Shown piece after piece: positions 1 to 9,229 of a DNA stretch of 64,000 nucleotides. Position numbers and translations under genes: made by a program. Origin of the DNA: Strix aluco (lineage: Eukaryota > Chordata > Aves > Strigiformes > Strigidae). Location: NCBI RefSeq assembly GCF_031877795.1, contig NC_133971.1, forward strand, positions 50,335,642-50,399,641, given 5' to 3'. Positions within the stretch are counted from its first letter, which is position 1; each line of letters opens with the position of its first letter. The notes under the pieces were generated by a model. That model searched no databases. It was not told the origin of the DNA and saw only the letters and a list, made by a program, of their open reading frames with translations.

Positions 1-905
1 GCTTGGCATTCCCACCCTCAGTAAGTTTGCAGATGACACCAAGTTGGGTGGGAGTGTTGATCTGCTCGAGGGTAGGGAGGCTCTGCAGAGAGACCTGGAC
101 AGGCTGGAGCGATGGGCTGAGGCCAACTGTATGAGGTTCAATAAGGCCAAATGCTGCACTTGGGCCACAACAACCCCCAGCAGCGCTACAGGCTTGGGGA
201 GCAGTGGCTGGAGAGCTGCCAGTCAGAGAGGGACCTGGGGGTGTTGATTGACAGCTGGCTGAACATGAGCCAGCAGTGTGCCCAGGTGGCCAAGAAGGCC
301 AATGGCATCCTGGCTTGTATCAGCAATAGTGTGGCCAGGAGGGACAGGGAAGGGATCTTATCCCTGTACTCGGCACTGGTGAGGCTGCACCTCGATTACT
401 GTGTTCAGTTTTGGGCCCCTCACTGCAAAAAGGACATTGAATGACTCGAGCATGTCTAGAGAAGGGCAACGAAGCTGGTGAAGGGTCTGGAGCACAGGTC
501 GTACGAGGAGTGGCTGAGGGAACTGGGGTTGTTTAGTCTGGAGAAGAGGAGGCTGAGGGGAGACCTCATCGCCCTCTACAGCTACCTGAAAGGAGGTTGC
601 AGAGAGCTGGGGATGAGTCTCTTTAACCAAGTAACAAGTGATAGGACAAGAGGTAATGGCCTCAAGTTGCACCAGGGAAGGTTTAGACTAGATATTAGGA
701 AGTATTTCTTTACAGAACAGGTTGTTAGGTGTTGGAATGGGCTGTCCAGGAGGTGGTGGACTCCCCATCCCTGGAGGCCTTTAAGAGTAGAGTCAACACA
801 GTGCTGAGAGATATGGTGTAGTTGGGATCTGTCAGTGCTAGGTTAACGGCTGGACTAGATGATCTTCAAGATCCTTTCCAACCTAGATGATTCTGTGATT
901 CTGTG
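1..905 (+). repeat. CR1 LINE, 3' end (RT C-terminus and 3' UTR)
   Basis: Chicken-repeat-1 non-LTR retrotransposon copy, truncated by the window start. The first reading frame shows the reverse transcriptase catalytic box FADD at 26-37, followed by the usual DTKLGG and LERWAE-type segments. The frame is broken downstream by stops and shifts, so no enzyme is encoded. The 3' UTR ends at about 860-905 with the CR1 signature GATCTTCAAGATCCTTTCCAACC and a short direct repeat of ATTCTGTG, the tail used for target-primed insertion. CR1 is the dominant LINE of birds, which is the main taxonomic clue here. Confidence 0.95.
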
Positions 906-2857
906 AATTTGTGGCTTGCATGTTAAAGAAGAACAAGCAAGCAAGCAGAGGTTGGTGGTTATTTCTGATCCCTTATGCAGCGCTGAGCTCCCATGGAATT
1001 TTGAACGCAAAGTGCAAGGAGCAGGCTTGATCTGCTTGCCAGAGAATGGCACAACAGCAGTGTTGTAGACACTAGGTAAAGTAATTACAGCTTTTCGCCG
1101 CTCTCCTTGTGTGCATTTTGTGACAATTGTTCCGCTTTTAACAGTGCTGCTGTCTTTTCAAATCAAACTCCATGTTTTGGTATTTTGAGCTTGATTGCCA
1201 ACAGCTTAACCAGATTTCTGCAAGTTGTTTTTACCTGCTTGGGAAATCAGCTGGACTGAAAGGAACTAGGACAATGAAAACAGACATAGTTTTGAGTTTG
1301 TTTTGGTCCCCCCCCACCCCCCCCCCCAGCTTTGGTCCCTGGCTCTCATCAGAGAGAAATGCTTTGTTCTGCAAGTTCAGTTCATAAGGGACTTGCTGCC
1401 ATCATGTAAACACCATGTGCACTGCTTAAAATGCATGAAAGGAAAATGTTTCTTTGATCTTTATTCTATCTGGGCAATATTAGGCATACTCAAATGGGAG
1501 GCCTCTACTTCTCCATGTAAGTAGTTGGGGTGACAGAGGAGAGCAGGAGTGCAAACCTTCGAGGGAGAGAAACAGAAAGGTGTAGGTTTGTGAACTGAGA
1601 GCCTGTCCTGAAGGTTCGATGGGAGAAGGTGAGGGACTTTCATAGCTGAGGCTTGTAGTCCAAGAAGTCCTGTCCCCAAAAATAAGAGGTGATAGTTGGG
1701 CTGTCTGACTAACTCCAGCCACAGAGGTGAGCCACCAAATCTGAAGTTATACGGGGCTTTGTGTGCCTGGGCACAGGTACTGCGCTGTGTCCTCAGTGTG
1801 GTAGCTGGAGAATCTCATTTACAAAGATTGTAACTTCTTAAGAAGATAAAGAGCGAGTGACCAAAGGCATAGGAGATCCATTGCAGTTGATAACTTCCTC
1901 CAGGCTTCACTGTATTAAGATGACTTATCTATAAATATGTTTTTATATATTACATAAATAAAAGTATGTGTGTGTATACATACATATGCATATGTGTATG
2001 AGTTCCTCTTAGCAAGTTTTCTGTATTCTTTGGCATAATTCACATATGAGTAAATTTTTCTTCTTTCCAAGAAATACTTCACCATCAGTTGTAGTGCAGA
2101 AGATAATAGATTACTCCACAGTCTAAAGAGCAGAAGGTTGGCGTGGAAGAGACGGCATTTCTAGAGAGGTCTCCCTTTATCTGCTCTTTTCCTCTATCAG
2201 CAACAGAGCTCAATCTTTTCCCTCTATGTCCATTTAACAGCTTCTTTCACTGACCTCCATATCCTCCATTATCATGACTGAACAAGCTGGCACACAACTC
2301 CACACCCTTTTAACTTAACTCATTTGCTGATCCTAACAGGTCCACACAACACTAGCAGCATCTCGGTTGGTTGTAGCTGTGGTGGCTGTTCTTGGCTGGG
2401 AGGACGCCTTACGGGAAGCAGCTGAACACACCGGGTCTGCAAATGGCATCAGTTCTTTTGCGAATATTTGAGACCTTCCCCATAGCTCCAAATGAGCATG
2501 TTGGGAGGCATGTTGGGAGGCAAAACAAGTTTTTTCTTATCCTTACTGATAGATGAGATAAGAGTTGTAACGTTGTCCCGTGAAATGTCAATAGGAAGTT
2601 TCCTTTACATTTTAGTAACAGTGTGTCAGTTTTGGAAGTCACTGTCTATGGTAAGGGAGGCACCTGCAGTTAATTTTACCTGTTCGTGTGTAAATACGGA
2701 CCTCCTAACAGTCCAAATCACAGTACAGTGGGGTCATGGCATTATGTACTGTAATATCTTATTTTCTAAATAACACTTTAATTTTAGTGCTGATTTTAAA
2801 ACCCTGGCTTTTTTGTTGTTATGGCTTGTTAAATTTCTGAATACTGTTTGAAGATTG
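906..2857. other. No gene seen; probable intergenic or intronic sequence
   Basis: AT-rich single-copy-looking DNA. Open frames are short and show no recognisable protein family. Minor low-complexity features are a C run at about 1,309-1,328 and a TA/TG-rich stretch at about 1,940-2,000. I see no RNA gene or exon here. Confidence 0.6.
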
Positions 2858-2929
2858 TGTCACCAAAATGGGATAAAAGAATGTATCGACACCAATGTGA
2901 TGTAGATAAGCAGACACTCCTTTATTATT
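2858..2929 (-). repeat. ERV-A 3' R-U5 remnant
   Basis: About 72 bp nearly identical to 7,387-7,457. On the minus strand it carries AATAAA and ends in TGACA, as expected for a U5 terminus. The match stops exactly where U3 should continue, and the next bases on the ERV's 5' side read as integrase. This end therefore consists of R-U5 joined directly to internal pol sequence. Confidence 0.75.
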
Positions 2930-3470
2930 TTCCAGGGATAGAGGTCAGTTCCACACTACTGCATTTCATATTGCAGTGAGGGTTTTTCCTAAGGAGGGTA
3001 AATAATTACACACATCTTGTTTCATTTTACATGCATATTTGGATTTGTTTCCAGAGATTCATATGGTTTCCCATACGGTAATTCATAAGGACTAACTGAT
3101 GTGCCACTTTCTGGTTGTACCCTGATTTGCAACAATGCTAATAGAAGTGTCTGAGGCACTTTAAATTAGTATTGATACCCATTTTGTCTAGGTAACTCTA
3201 AAAAGTCTACTTGCTAATAGTATCCTGGTTCTGTTCCAGATTTGAGTTTACCTATTTGGACCCTTTATTAATGGATTATTTTTCAAACACACACCACATT
3301 TTGCAATTATCATTTTGGCTAATCCTAGCGTTCTGACTAATACTACTTGTCTTTTTAAAAGGGTTACCAAAGCCTCTATGCCCCAATGACATTCCTGATG
3401 TCTTAACTGAATTCTCTCTTGTTAGAAGAGGTGGTACTATTACTTGTCTTTTAGAAGTCACTCACCATGC
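2930..3470 (-). pseudogene. ERV-A integrase remnants (ends only)
   Basis: Two pieces of retroviral integrase, the enzyme that joins viral DNA to host DNA. At about 3,290-3,470 the minus strand reads like the N-terminal zinc-binding region, with a GH pair and a C-x2-C pair spread over shifted frames. At about 2,990-3,200 it reads like the C-terminal part of the catalytic domain, with LLALLQIRV and SPYELPYGKPY, matching the gamma-type pattern ALLRIR...SPxExLYGRPx. The catalytic core between them, with the first two acidic residues, is missing. Several stops interrupt both pieces. Function is lost. Confidence 0.6.
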
Positions 3471-3472
3471 AG

Positions 3473-4333
3473 CTAAATTTTTCTAGCATTCAATAATTGC
3501 CCTAATTTATCATCCTTTTCTGAATATTTAGGTTCCTCCCTTGGAAGAACTACTGTCTTGGTTGAAATCAATGCCATTTGTAATGTTATTTCTTCCGCTG
3601 CTCTTCTGGCAGCCCTATCTGCTAAGTTATTTCCTCCAATTTCTTTTGTATTCCCATCCTGATGTGCTTCACAGTGCATGATTGCCACCTGAGTTGGTTT
3701 CTGAACTGCTTGCAATAATTGCAAACTTTCATCCTGATGTTTAATATTTGATCCCTGGGAGGACAATAATCCTCATTCTTTCCACAAGACTCCATGTACA
3801 TGTACTACCCCAAAAGCATACTATGAGTCAGTCCAGATATTTACTTTCTTCTTTTCACTTAGTTCAAGAGCTCTGGTTAAAGCAATGAGTTCTGCCTTTT
3901 GAGCTGAAGTGGTGCTAGACAATGTCTTTGCCTCTATGATGGTGTTGTCTGTTGTTACGGCATATCCAGAGTATCGAACTCCATGCTCCACAAAGCTGCT
4001 GCTGTCTGCATATAACTGCCAGTCGGGATCTTCCAATGGAGTGTCCTTCAGATCCTCTTGACTGAAATACGCACGTTCAATGGTAGTCAGGCAGTCCTGC
4101 TCCATCTGCCCTTCCTCCTGTGCAGAACTTAGAAAAACTGCAGGGTTTATCAGGTTAATTGTTTTTAAAACCACATTATCTTGTTCAGTGAGGACCACCT
4201 GGTACTTCATCATTCTGCTTGGAGACAACCAAAGTCCCCCCTTTTGTTCTAAACCAGTTATCACCATATGTGGGATGTATAATGTTGCTGTTCTTCCCGA
4301 AGTCAATTCCTGGGCCTCTTGAATAAGCATCAC
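3473..4333 (-). pseudogene. ERV-A RNase H with RT connection domain
   Basis: RNase H degrades the RNA strand of the RNA-DNA hybrid during reverse transcription. The minus frame ending near 3,821 shows the connection domain, then the first RNase H strand with YADSSS (catalytic Asp), the helix with AQKAELIALTRAL (catalytic Glu) and the third strand ending IWTDS (catalytic Asp). The frame then breaks. The last block resumes at 3,473-3,766 with HCEAHQDG and NNLADRAAR, which holds the final catalytic Asp. All four acidic positions survive but in separated frames. Part of this domain (3,625-3,749) is duplicated in inverted orientation at 5,796-5,919. Confidence 0.8.
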
Positions 4334-5290
4334 TGTAGCAGCAACTGCTCAAAGGCAAGTAGGCTGTCCTTTACTCACAGTATCCAACTGTTTGGAAAAG
4401 TATCCTACTGGTCTTTTCCAACTTCCCATTCTCTGGGTCAGCACACCTAGTGCAAGATGTTGTCTTTCCTAAACAAACAACTGGAAATCTTTGGTTAGAT
4501 CTGGAAGTCCCAGGGCAGATGCAGACATTAGAGCTCATATTAAGTCTTTAAAAGGCCTGTTTCTGATGTGGGCCCCATATAAAGGAAAAGTTCTTTTGAG
4601 TTTCATACAATGGGTTGGCTATTTGGGCTTTATTTCTGGATACCTTGTACTTGTTTAGTCCAAAAAGAATTTAAAAGTTCTATTGTTACCTTTATGCAGG
4701 TGGATCTTTCTTCTGTAGCAATCAGTATGTCGTCCACATATTGCAAAAGTGTCCAGGCTTTGGCTGTGAATCATCCTGTTTCCATACTTTAAGTTCCTTT
4801 GTCAGCTGATTTCCAAAAATGGTTGGGCTATTTTTTTTTTAAAGCCTTGGGGTAGTCTTGTCCATGTCAATTGCATTTTTTCTTTTTCGTCCCGTTTGTG
4901 GATTTTCCTACTCAAAGCCAAAGAATTTTCTGCTTCCCTTCTCCGGAGGCATGCAAAAGAAAGCATTCTTTGAATCAAGCACTGTAAACCACTGATGGGT
5001 CTCTTTTAATGCTGTCAACAATATATATGGATTTGCTACTATAAAATAAATGTCCTTAACTATCTGATTCACTGCTCTTAAATCTCGTACTAACCTATAT
5101 CCACACGAAGGTTTCCTAACTGGTAAAACTGGAGTATTATATTTAGATTCACATTCCTCAAGGATTTTTTTACTCCAAAAATTTGTCAATCATTTCTTAA
5201 TTCCCCGTCTAACTTCTGTTTTAATCAGGTACTGTTTAATTTACTGGTCTTGCACCCTCTTTCAATTCTATTTTCACAGGTGGTGCTAAT
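4334..5290 (-). pseudogene. ERV-A reverse transcriptase
   Basis: RT palm and fingers remnants on the minus strand. The clearest open stretch, 4,908-5,189, reads LPVRKP, RLVRDLRAVNQ, and LDSKNAFFCMP, which are the fingers and palm motifs of gamma-type RT; the catalytic palm position reads DSKNAFF rather than the usual D-L-K-D-A-F-F. The YVDD catalytic box is intact at 4,729-4,740 on the complementary strand. Frameshifts and stops separate the motifs. No enzyme is encoded. Confidence 0.8.
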
Positions 5291-5295
5291 TTTGA

Positions 5296-5790
5296 TTAGC
5301 CAGGTTTATCTGTTTCCCATACTGTAGGGATTACTGCTAGATCTACTTCCTGTGGAATTTCTTGTTCTTTTACTCTTTCTTGTATCATCAGGATTTCTCC
5401 TGTCTTTGACTCAGGTATTTTTAGGAAGAGTTCCCCTTCCTCAAAAACAATTTGTGCATTTAATTTGGACAACAAATTCCTTCCTAACATGGGTATAGGA
5501 CATTCTGGTACGTACAAGAATTCATGTGTAATTATTTTGTTCCCAAATTTTAAATTACAGGGGTTGTAGAAATGGCTGTTTTCTTCTTTCCCTGTTGCTT
5601 ACCTTATGTTTGCTGTTTTCATTCCCAATTTCCTTTTACAGGTATTCAATACTGAAAATGTTGCTCCTCTATCTACTAAAAATTTAACGACTTTTTCTCC
5701 CAGATTAATTGCAACCAGAGGTTCAGCTGGGTTCCCCTCCAGTCCCCTTCATTCATCTAGGATCGTTACTCTTGCTGCCTCTTGCTGACC
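5296..5790 (-). pseudogene. ERV-A aspartic protease with altered active site
   Basis: Retroviral protease, which normally cleaves Gag and Gag-Pol. The minus strand at about 5,630-5,750 reads the N-terminal part; the flap and C-terminal region (PMLGRNLLSKL) lies at 5,296-5,517. The catalytic triplet is at 5,665-5,673. It reads Asp-Arg-Gly instead of Asp-Thr-Gly, so the residue that braces the catalytic Asp is lost even though the Asp itself survives. The two halves are also in different frames. The protease lies between gag and RT, as expected. Confidence 0.75.
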
Positions 5791-5795
5791 ACCAC

Positions 5796-5919
5796 AATAT
5801 TAAACATCAGGATGAAATTTTGCAATTATTGCAAGCAGTTCAGAAACCAACTCAGGTGGCAATCATGCACTGTGAAGCACATCAGGATGGGAATACAAAA
5901 GAAATTGGAGGAAATAACT
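5796..5919 (+). repeat. Inverted copy of ERV-A RNase H segment
   Basis: 124 bp matching the reverse complement of 3,625-3,749 with about one mismatch and one small end difference. It is read on the plus strand, against the orientation of its host ERV, and codes in that direction for the HCEAHQDG block of RNase H. It separates the protease from the gag remnant and has replaced part of gag. Confidence 0.9.
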
Positions 5920-6246
5920 CATCTTTGGACATTCTTGTTTCCAACGCCCTTCTTTTCTGCAATAAGCACACTGATTTATTCCTAAGGGTGCATTAAAATC
6001 TTGATTCCCAGAATTCACAAATCCTCCTCCAAAGTTCCAGTGGTAGACCACTTTTCCTGATCTTCCAAAACATAAAGACCACCAATAATTACAATACTCT
6101 ATCATTTGACTTTTATATAAGTCATCATGTATTTCTCCCCAATGTGTTAACAGACATCCTAATGGGGAAATCTTTGGTACCTTTTCATCCAAAGCCAGAT
6201 TACTAACACTCTTACTCTTGAACAAATGTGTTAGTTTAGATGTCAT
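5920..6246 (-). pseudogene. ERV-A gag remnant (matrix start joined to nucleocapsid)
   Basis: Gag is the virion structural polyprotein. On the minus strand the N-terminal part near 6,246-6,130 reads PLGCLLTHWGEI, typical of the start of gamma-type matrix. After roughly 60 residues it passes straight into a nucleocapsid zinc-knuckle-like segment near 5,928-5,970 (C-x2-C-x4-R-x4-C). Capsid is missing. The knuckle has Arg in place of the zinc-binding His, so it would not fold as a normal CCHC finger. The downstream end runs into the inverted RNase H copy. Confidence 0.65.
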
Positions 6247-6507
6247 TTCAAAATATTTTAAAATTCACACACACACAATCACTCAGGCTTCGCTTCGTTC
6301 TTCTCCGGCTGCACTTTCGTGGGGTAACAGAACCGTGGATCCGAACTCCGCACTCGCTGCGTACTTATTTGTATGTCTCAAACTCACACAAACACCACCA
6401 ATTTTTTTTTCCAATTTTTTTAAATACCAAAATACAAATACCAATAAAAACCTATAGCATATAGGTTTTTCCAATACCCAAATTTGTCCAACCCTGCTTT
6501 CACTTAT

Positions 6508-6512
6508 GTCTT
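6508..6512. repeat. Target-site duplication, left (GTCTT)
   Basis: GTCTT directly before the nested LTR, matched by GTCTT at 7,127-7,131 directly after it. Five bases is a usual retroviral target duplication length. Confidence 0.75.
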
Positions 6513-7126
6513 TGTTGTGGTTTGACCTTGGCTAAATGCCAGGTACCCACCAAGTCGCTCTATCACTTCCCCCCCCTTCCCCTTTTTTTCTCAACAGGGC
6601 AAAGAGGGGAAAGAAAATAAGATAGAAAAAAAAAAAAAACCAACCCTTGTGGGTAAAACAAAAGCAGTTTTAATATAAGCAAAGCGAAGCAAAGGTCCGT
6701 GCGCGGAAGCAAAAAAAAAGAAAACAGATTTATTCTCTACTTCCCATGAACAGGCGATGTCGGGCCTTCTCAGGAAGCAGGGCTCCAATACGCGTAGTGG
6801 TTGCCTCGGAGGACCAAGGGTGACCCCACCCCCTTCCTCCTTTCTCCCAGCTTTATACTCTACCAGACGTCATATGGTCTAGAATATCCCTTTGGTCAGT
6901 TCGGGTCAGCTGTCCTGGTTGTGTCCCCTCCCAAGATCTTGCCCACCCCGTCCCACTGTGTGTGGGGGAAATGTGGGAAAGAGCCTTGGTGCTGTGTAAG
7001 CACTACTCAGCAGTAGCCACAACACCAGTGTGCTATCAACACCCTGCCAGCTCCCAACATAAAACACAGCACCATGAGGGCTGCTACAGGGGAAAACCAA
7101 TTCTGGCTCAGCCAGACCCAGTATAG
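6513..7126 (-). mobile_element. Solo LTR (ERVL-like avian family) nested in ERV-A leader
   Basis: A 614-bp LTR flanked by identical 5-bp duplications. On the minus strand it has a TATAAAG box near 6,851 and an AATAAA near 6,731, giving a conventional U3-R-U5 order, and it ends ...CCACAACA. The opposite terminus reads TATAC, so the expected TG appears mutated. The sequence resembles a common avian ERVL-type LTR whose plus-strand form starts TGTTGTGG. No internal retroviral sequence is present, so it is the product of LTR-LTR recombination after insertion into ERV-A. Confidence 0.8.
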
Positions 7127-7131
7127 TCTTA
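7127..7131. repeat. Target-site duplication, right (GTCTT)
   Basis: Right-hand partner of the GTCTT at 6,508-6,512. Confidence 0.75.
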
Positions 7132-7363
7132 CAAGCAGAGGCCTCGGCTCCCAGACCAAATGGGTACCCTTTGTCCAACCCCGCGCAGCTTTCGCCGTGT
7201 CTGACAGGCACTTCCCAAACCAAACCAAGAAAGAAGTGTCTTACCAATTCCAGGGACATCAGAAAGAGCCTTATGGATCGGGGATTGATGGGTATCCCCG
7301 AGAATTCCTCAGTGCTGGCTGGAACCGATCAGGTCCCCGACTCCTCCAGTCTCTCTCAGCGAG

Positions 7364-7381
7364 GTCCCATCTGGGTCACCA
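7364..7381 (-). promoter_or_regulatory. ERV-A primer binding site
   Basis: On the minus strand TGGTGACCCAGATGGGAC lies six bases inside the U5 end, starts with the TGG complementary to tRNA CCA, and is followed by an ERV leader. A related block (TGGGCACCCCAGATGGGA) occurs at 37,215-37,232 beside another U5. I cannot assign the tRNA with certainty. Confidence 0.55.
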
Positions 7382-7386
7382 GAAAC

Positions 7387-8050
7387 CGTCACCAAAATGG
7401 GATAAAAGAACTTATCGACACCAATGTGATGTAGATAAGCAGATACTCCTTTATTAATGGCCGGGTGCACGGGGAAGTCGTCTCCCCAACAGTGCACACC
7501 TAACTCACGTAGCATGCTGATTATATAGGATACAGTTATACATATTAATCAAGTTCTCATACATAAACATGCTAATTCCCATAACTCCCTTTCATATTCC
7601 CACCTCTTTCCGGTCATGTGCACTTGAGTCCTGAAATGAGTCGGGGAGCTGCTTTTGTGACCACCACGGACTACTGACTCAAAAGAAAGACCCTCCAATG
7701 TCCTTGACTCAAGGACTTTGGCTCACATTGCAATTCTAACATGCTTTGAGGCCCTTTCACAATACAACTTTTAAAACACCTGATCTACAGGGCAATAAAT
7801 CGTCCCCACCAGACAGTCTAACAATGGTACCTTGTCTAGCAGCGTAACTGGTTGTATGGTTACTTTAAACTAAATATGACATCTCTATGACTACTTAAAA
7901 CATTACACCACTATCTTTTATAAAAACCGATATTTCTGTGAGAGTCCATTTAATTGATTAGTCCTAATAATTCCTTATCAAAATCACCAAAACTCATCAA
8001 CTCAAATTAATAACAAGTCAGTAACAGTCAGTAACAGTAGAAATATCACA
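7387..8050 (-). mobile_element. ERV-A 5' LTR
   Basis: On the minus strand: U3 from about 8,050, TATATAA near 7,522, AATAAA near 7,452, and a U5 end GGTGAC at 7,387. The first 71 bp match the 3' R-U5 copy at 2,858. The terminal CA appears as CG. The U3 outer limit is inferred from the nearest TGTGA start on the minus strand and could be off by tens of bases. Confidence 0.65.
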
Positions 8051-9229
8051 AATAAGAGAGAAATTATGGGAGGTGATTGTGGATTTTTTTTGTGTGGCAC
8101 TCAAAGTGCAATATTCTGCTCTTACTCCCCACACTAATGAAAGTTGCATAACACGTAAGCATCTTTCAGGTCTGTGCACTCATTCTTTCTCTCAGTCTTG
8201 TTTTTACATCTTTATTAATTTATTTGTGTTTAAGGCCAAATAAGAATTTTGCTCCTGTTCTCAGAGTTTTACTGTAATTATGGAAAACATTTATAAGTGA
8301 GCATTTCTCTGTGCTAGCCAGGAGCCTTAAAGCAGAACACCAATCGTGGCACCAGTCGTGGATGATAGTTCTGTTTGGATGAAAAGACCTTAAATAATTT
8401 GTCCTCTGTGCTTTAAACATAAACAGGCTTTTCCCTAGCAGATACGGTGTTCATCTTCCCAGTTTTGTTCTATTTCTCTTTTAACAGGCATGCCTGAAAT
8501 ATATGGGAAGAAACAAATGCTGGTTTCATTTACTGAGTTGCTTGTGTCCTGCTTCTGCTTTTGATAAAGGAACTTATTTTGTAGGTGGGCAGAAAGACTA
8601 GAAAATATTTGACACTACCAGTTGTCATCCTGTTTTCTCAAGCAGTAGTTAAGATAAAGAAAAAAAGAGATTGGATTTTGCTATGCTATTAATGGTTTTA
8701 TGCCTTTTGGGTGAGAGAGGGCTGCTGCAGTTCCTTTATCTGGAAATGGTTGCTTTGTGAAGGTGGAAAAGTGGTAATGCTCTGCTGGAGGTAATGCTCT
8801 GCTGCTTCTGTGGTGCGACTTGAACTTTCCTGTAGTTCCTCCAGCCCCTACTAATACTCTGTGCAGAAAGGCAGCTGTTCCTCTGAAGCCCAATAAATTG
8901 CAGCTGTCTTGACTGGTATCAATCTTGAATTGTGAGGCATGGAAGTAAACTCTGCAAATATGAGGAAAGCACCGCTGTGGTTGAGCGGGATTAGGCAGAA
9001 CGCTGTTAGTGCATTCAGTAGTGTCTCTGTGTGAATTGCATTATCAATGATTCTGAGTCTTATCCAAAACGCTTGAGTATTTGGTGTAAAATCAAGAACA
9101 GAACATGCACAAGGATGCTCGCTGAAACACCTGAGTTTACTCTGCATCTCTTCCAAAATTAATGTGTCACTCCTTCTTTCCCTAGATATTCCCAAGAATA
9201 ATTTAAGACTTTTTGTGTGTGCATTTCAG
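8051..9229. other. No gene seen; sequence upstream of the GEF exons
   Basis: AT-rich, no repeat family or coding signal that I recognise. It precedes the first recognisable exon of the Rho-GEF copy and is probably its intron. Confidence 0.5.

Larger units (their letters stand above)
2858..8050 (-). mobile_element. ERV-A: degenerate gammaretrovirus-like provirus
   Basis: A minus-strand endogenous retrovirus. A direct repeat shared by 2,858-2,929 and 7,387-7,457, including a minus-strand AATAAA, marks the two R-U5 ends. Between them, read on the minus strand, come leader and PBS, gag remnants, protease, RT, RNase H and integrase. The RT, protease and integrase fragments read like gamma-type (class I) sequences. 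Env is absent and the 3' LTR lacks U3. A solo LTR is nested in the leader, and an inverted RNase H copy sits between protease and gag. All frames are broken, so nothing functional is expected. The outer limit at 8,050 is chosen from a terminal ...TCACA and is approximate. Confidence 0.85.
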
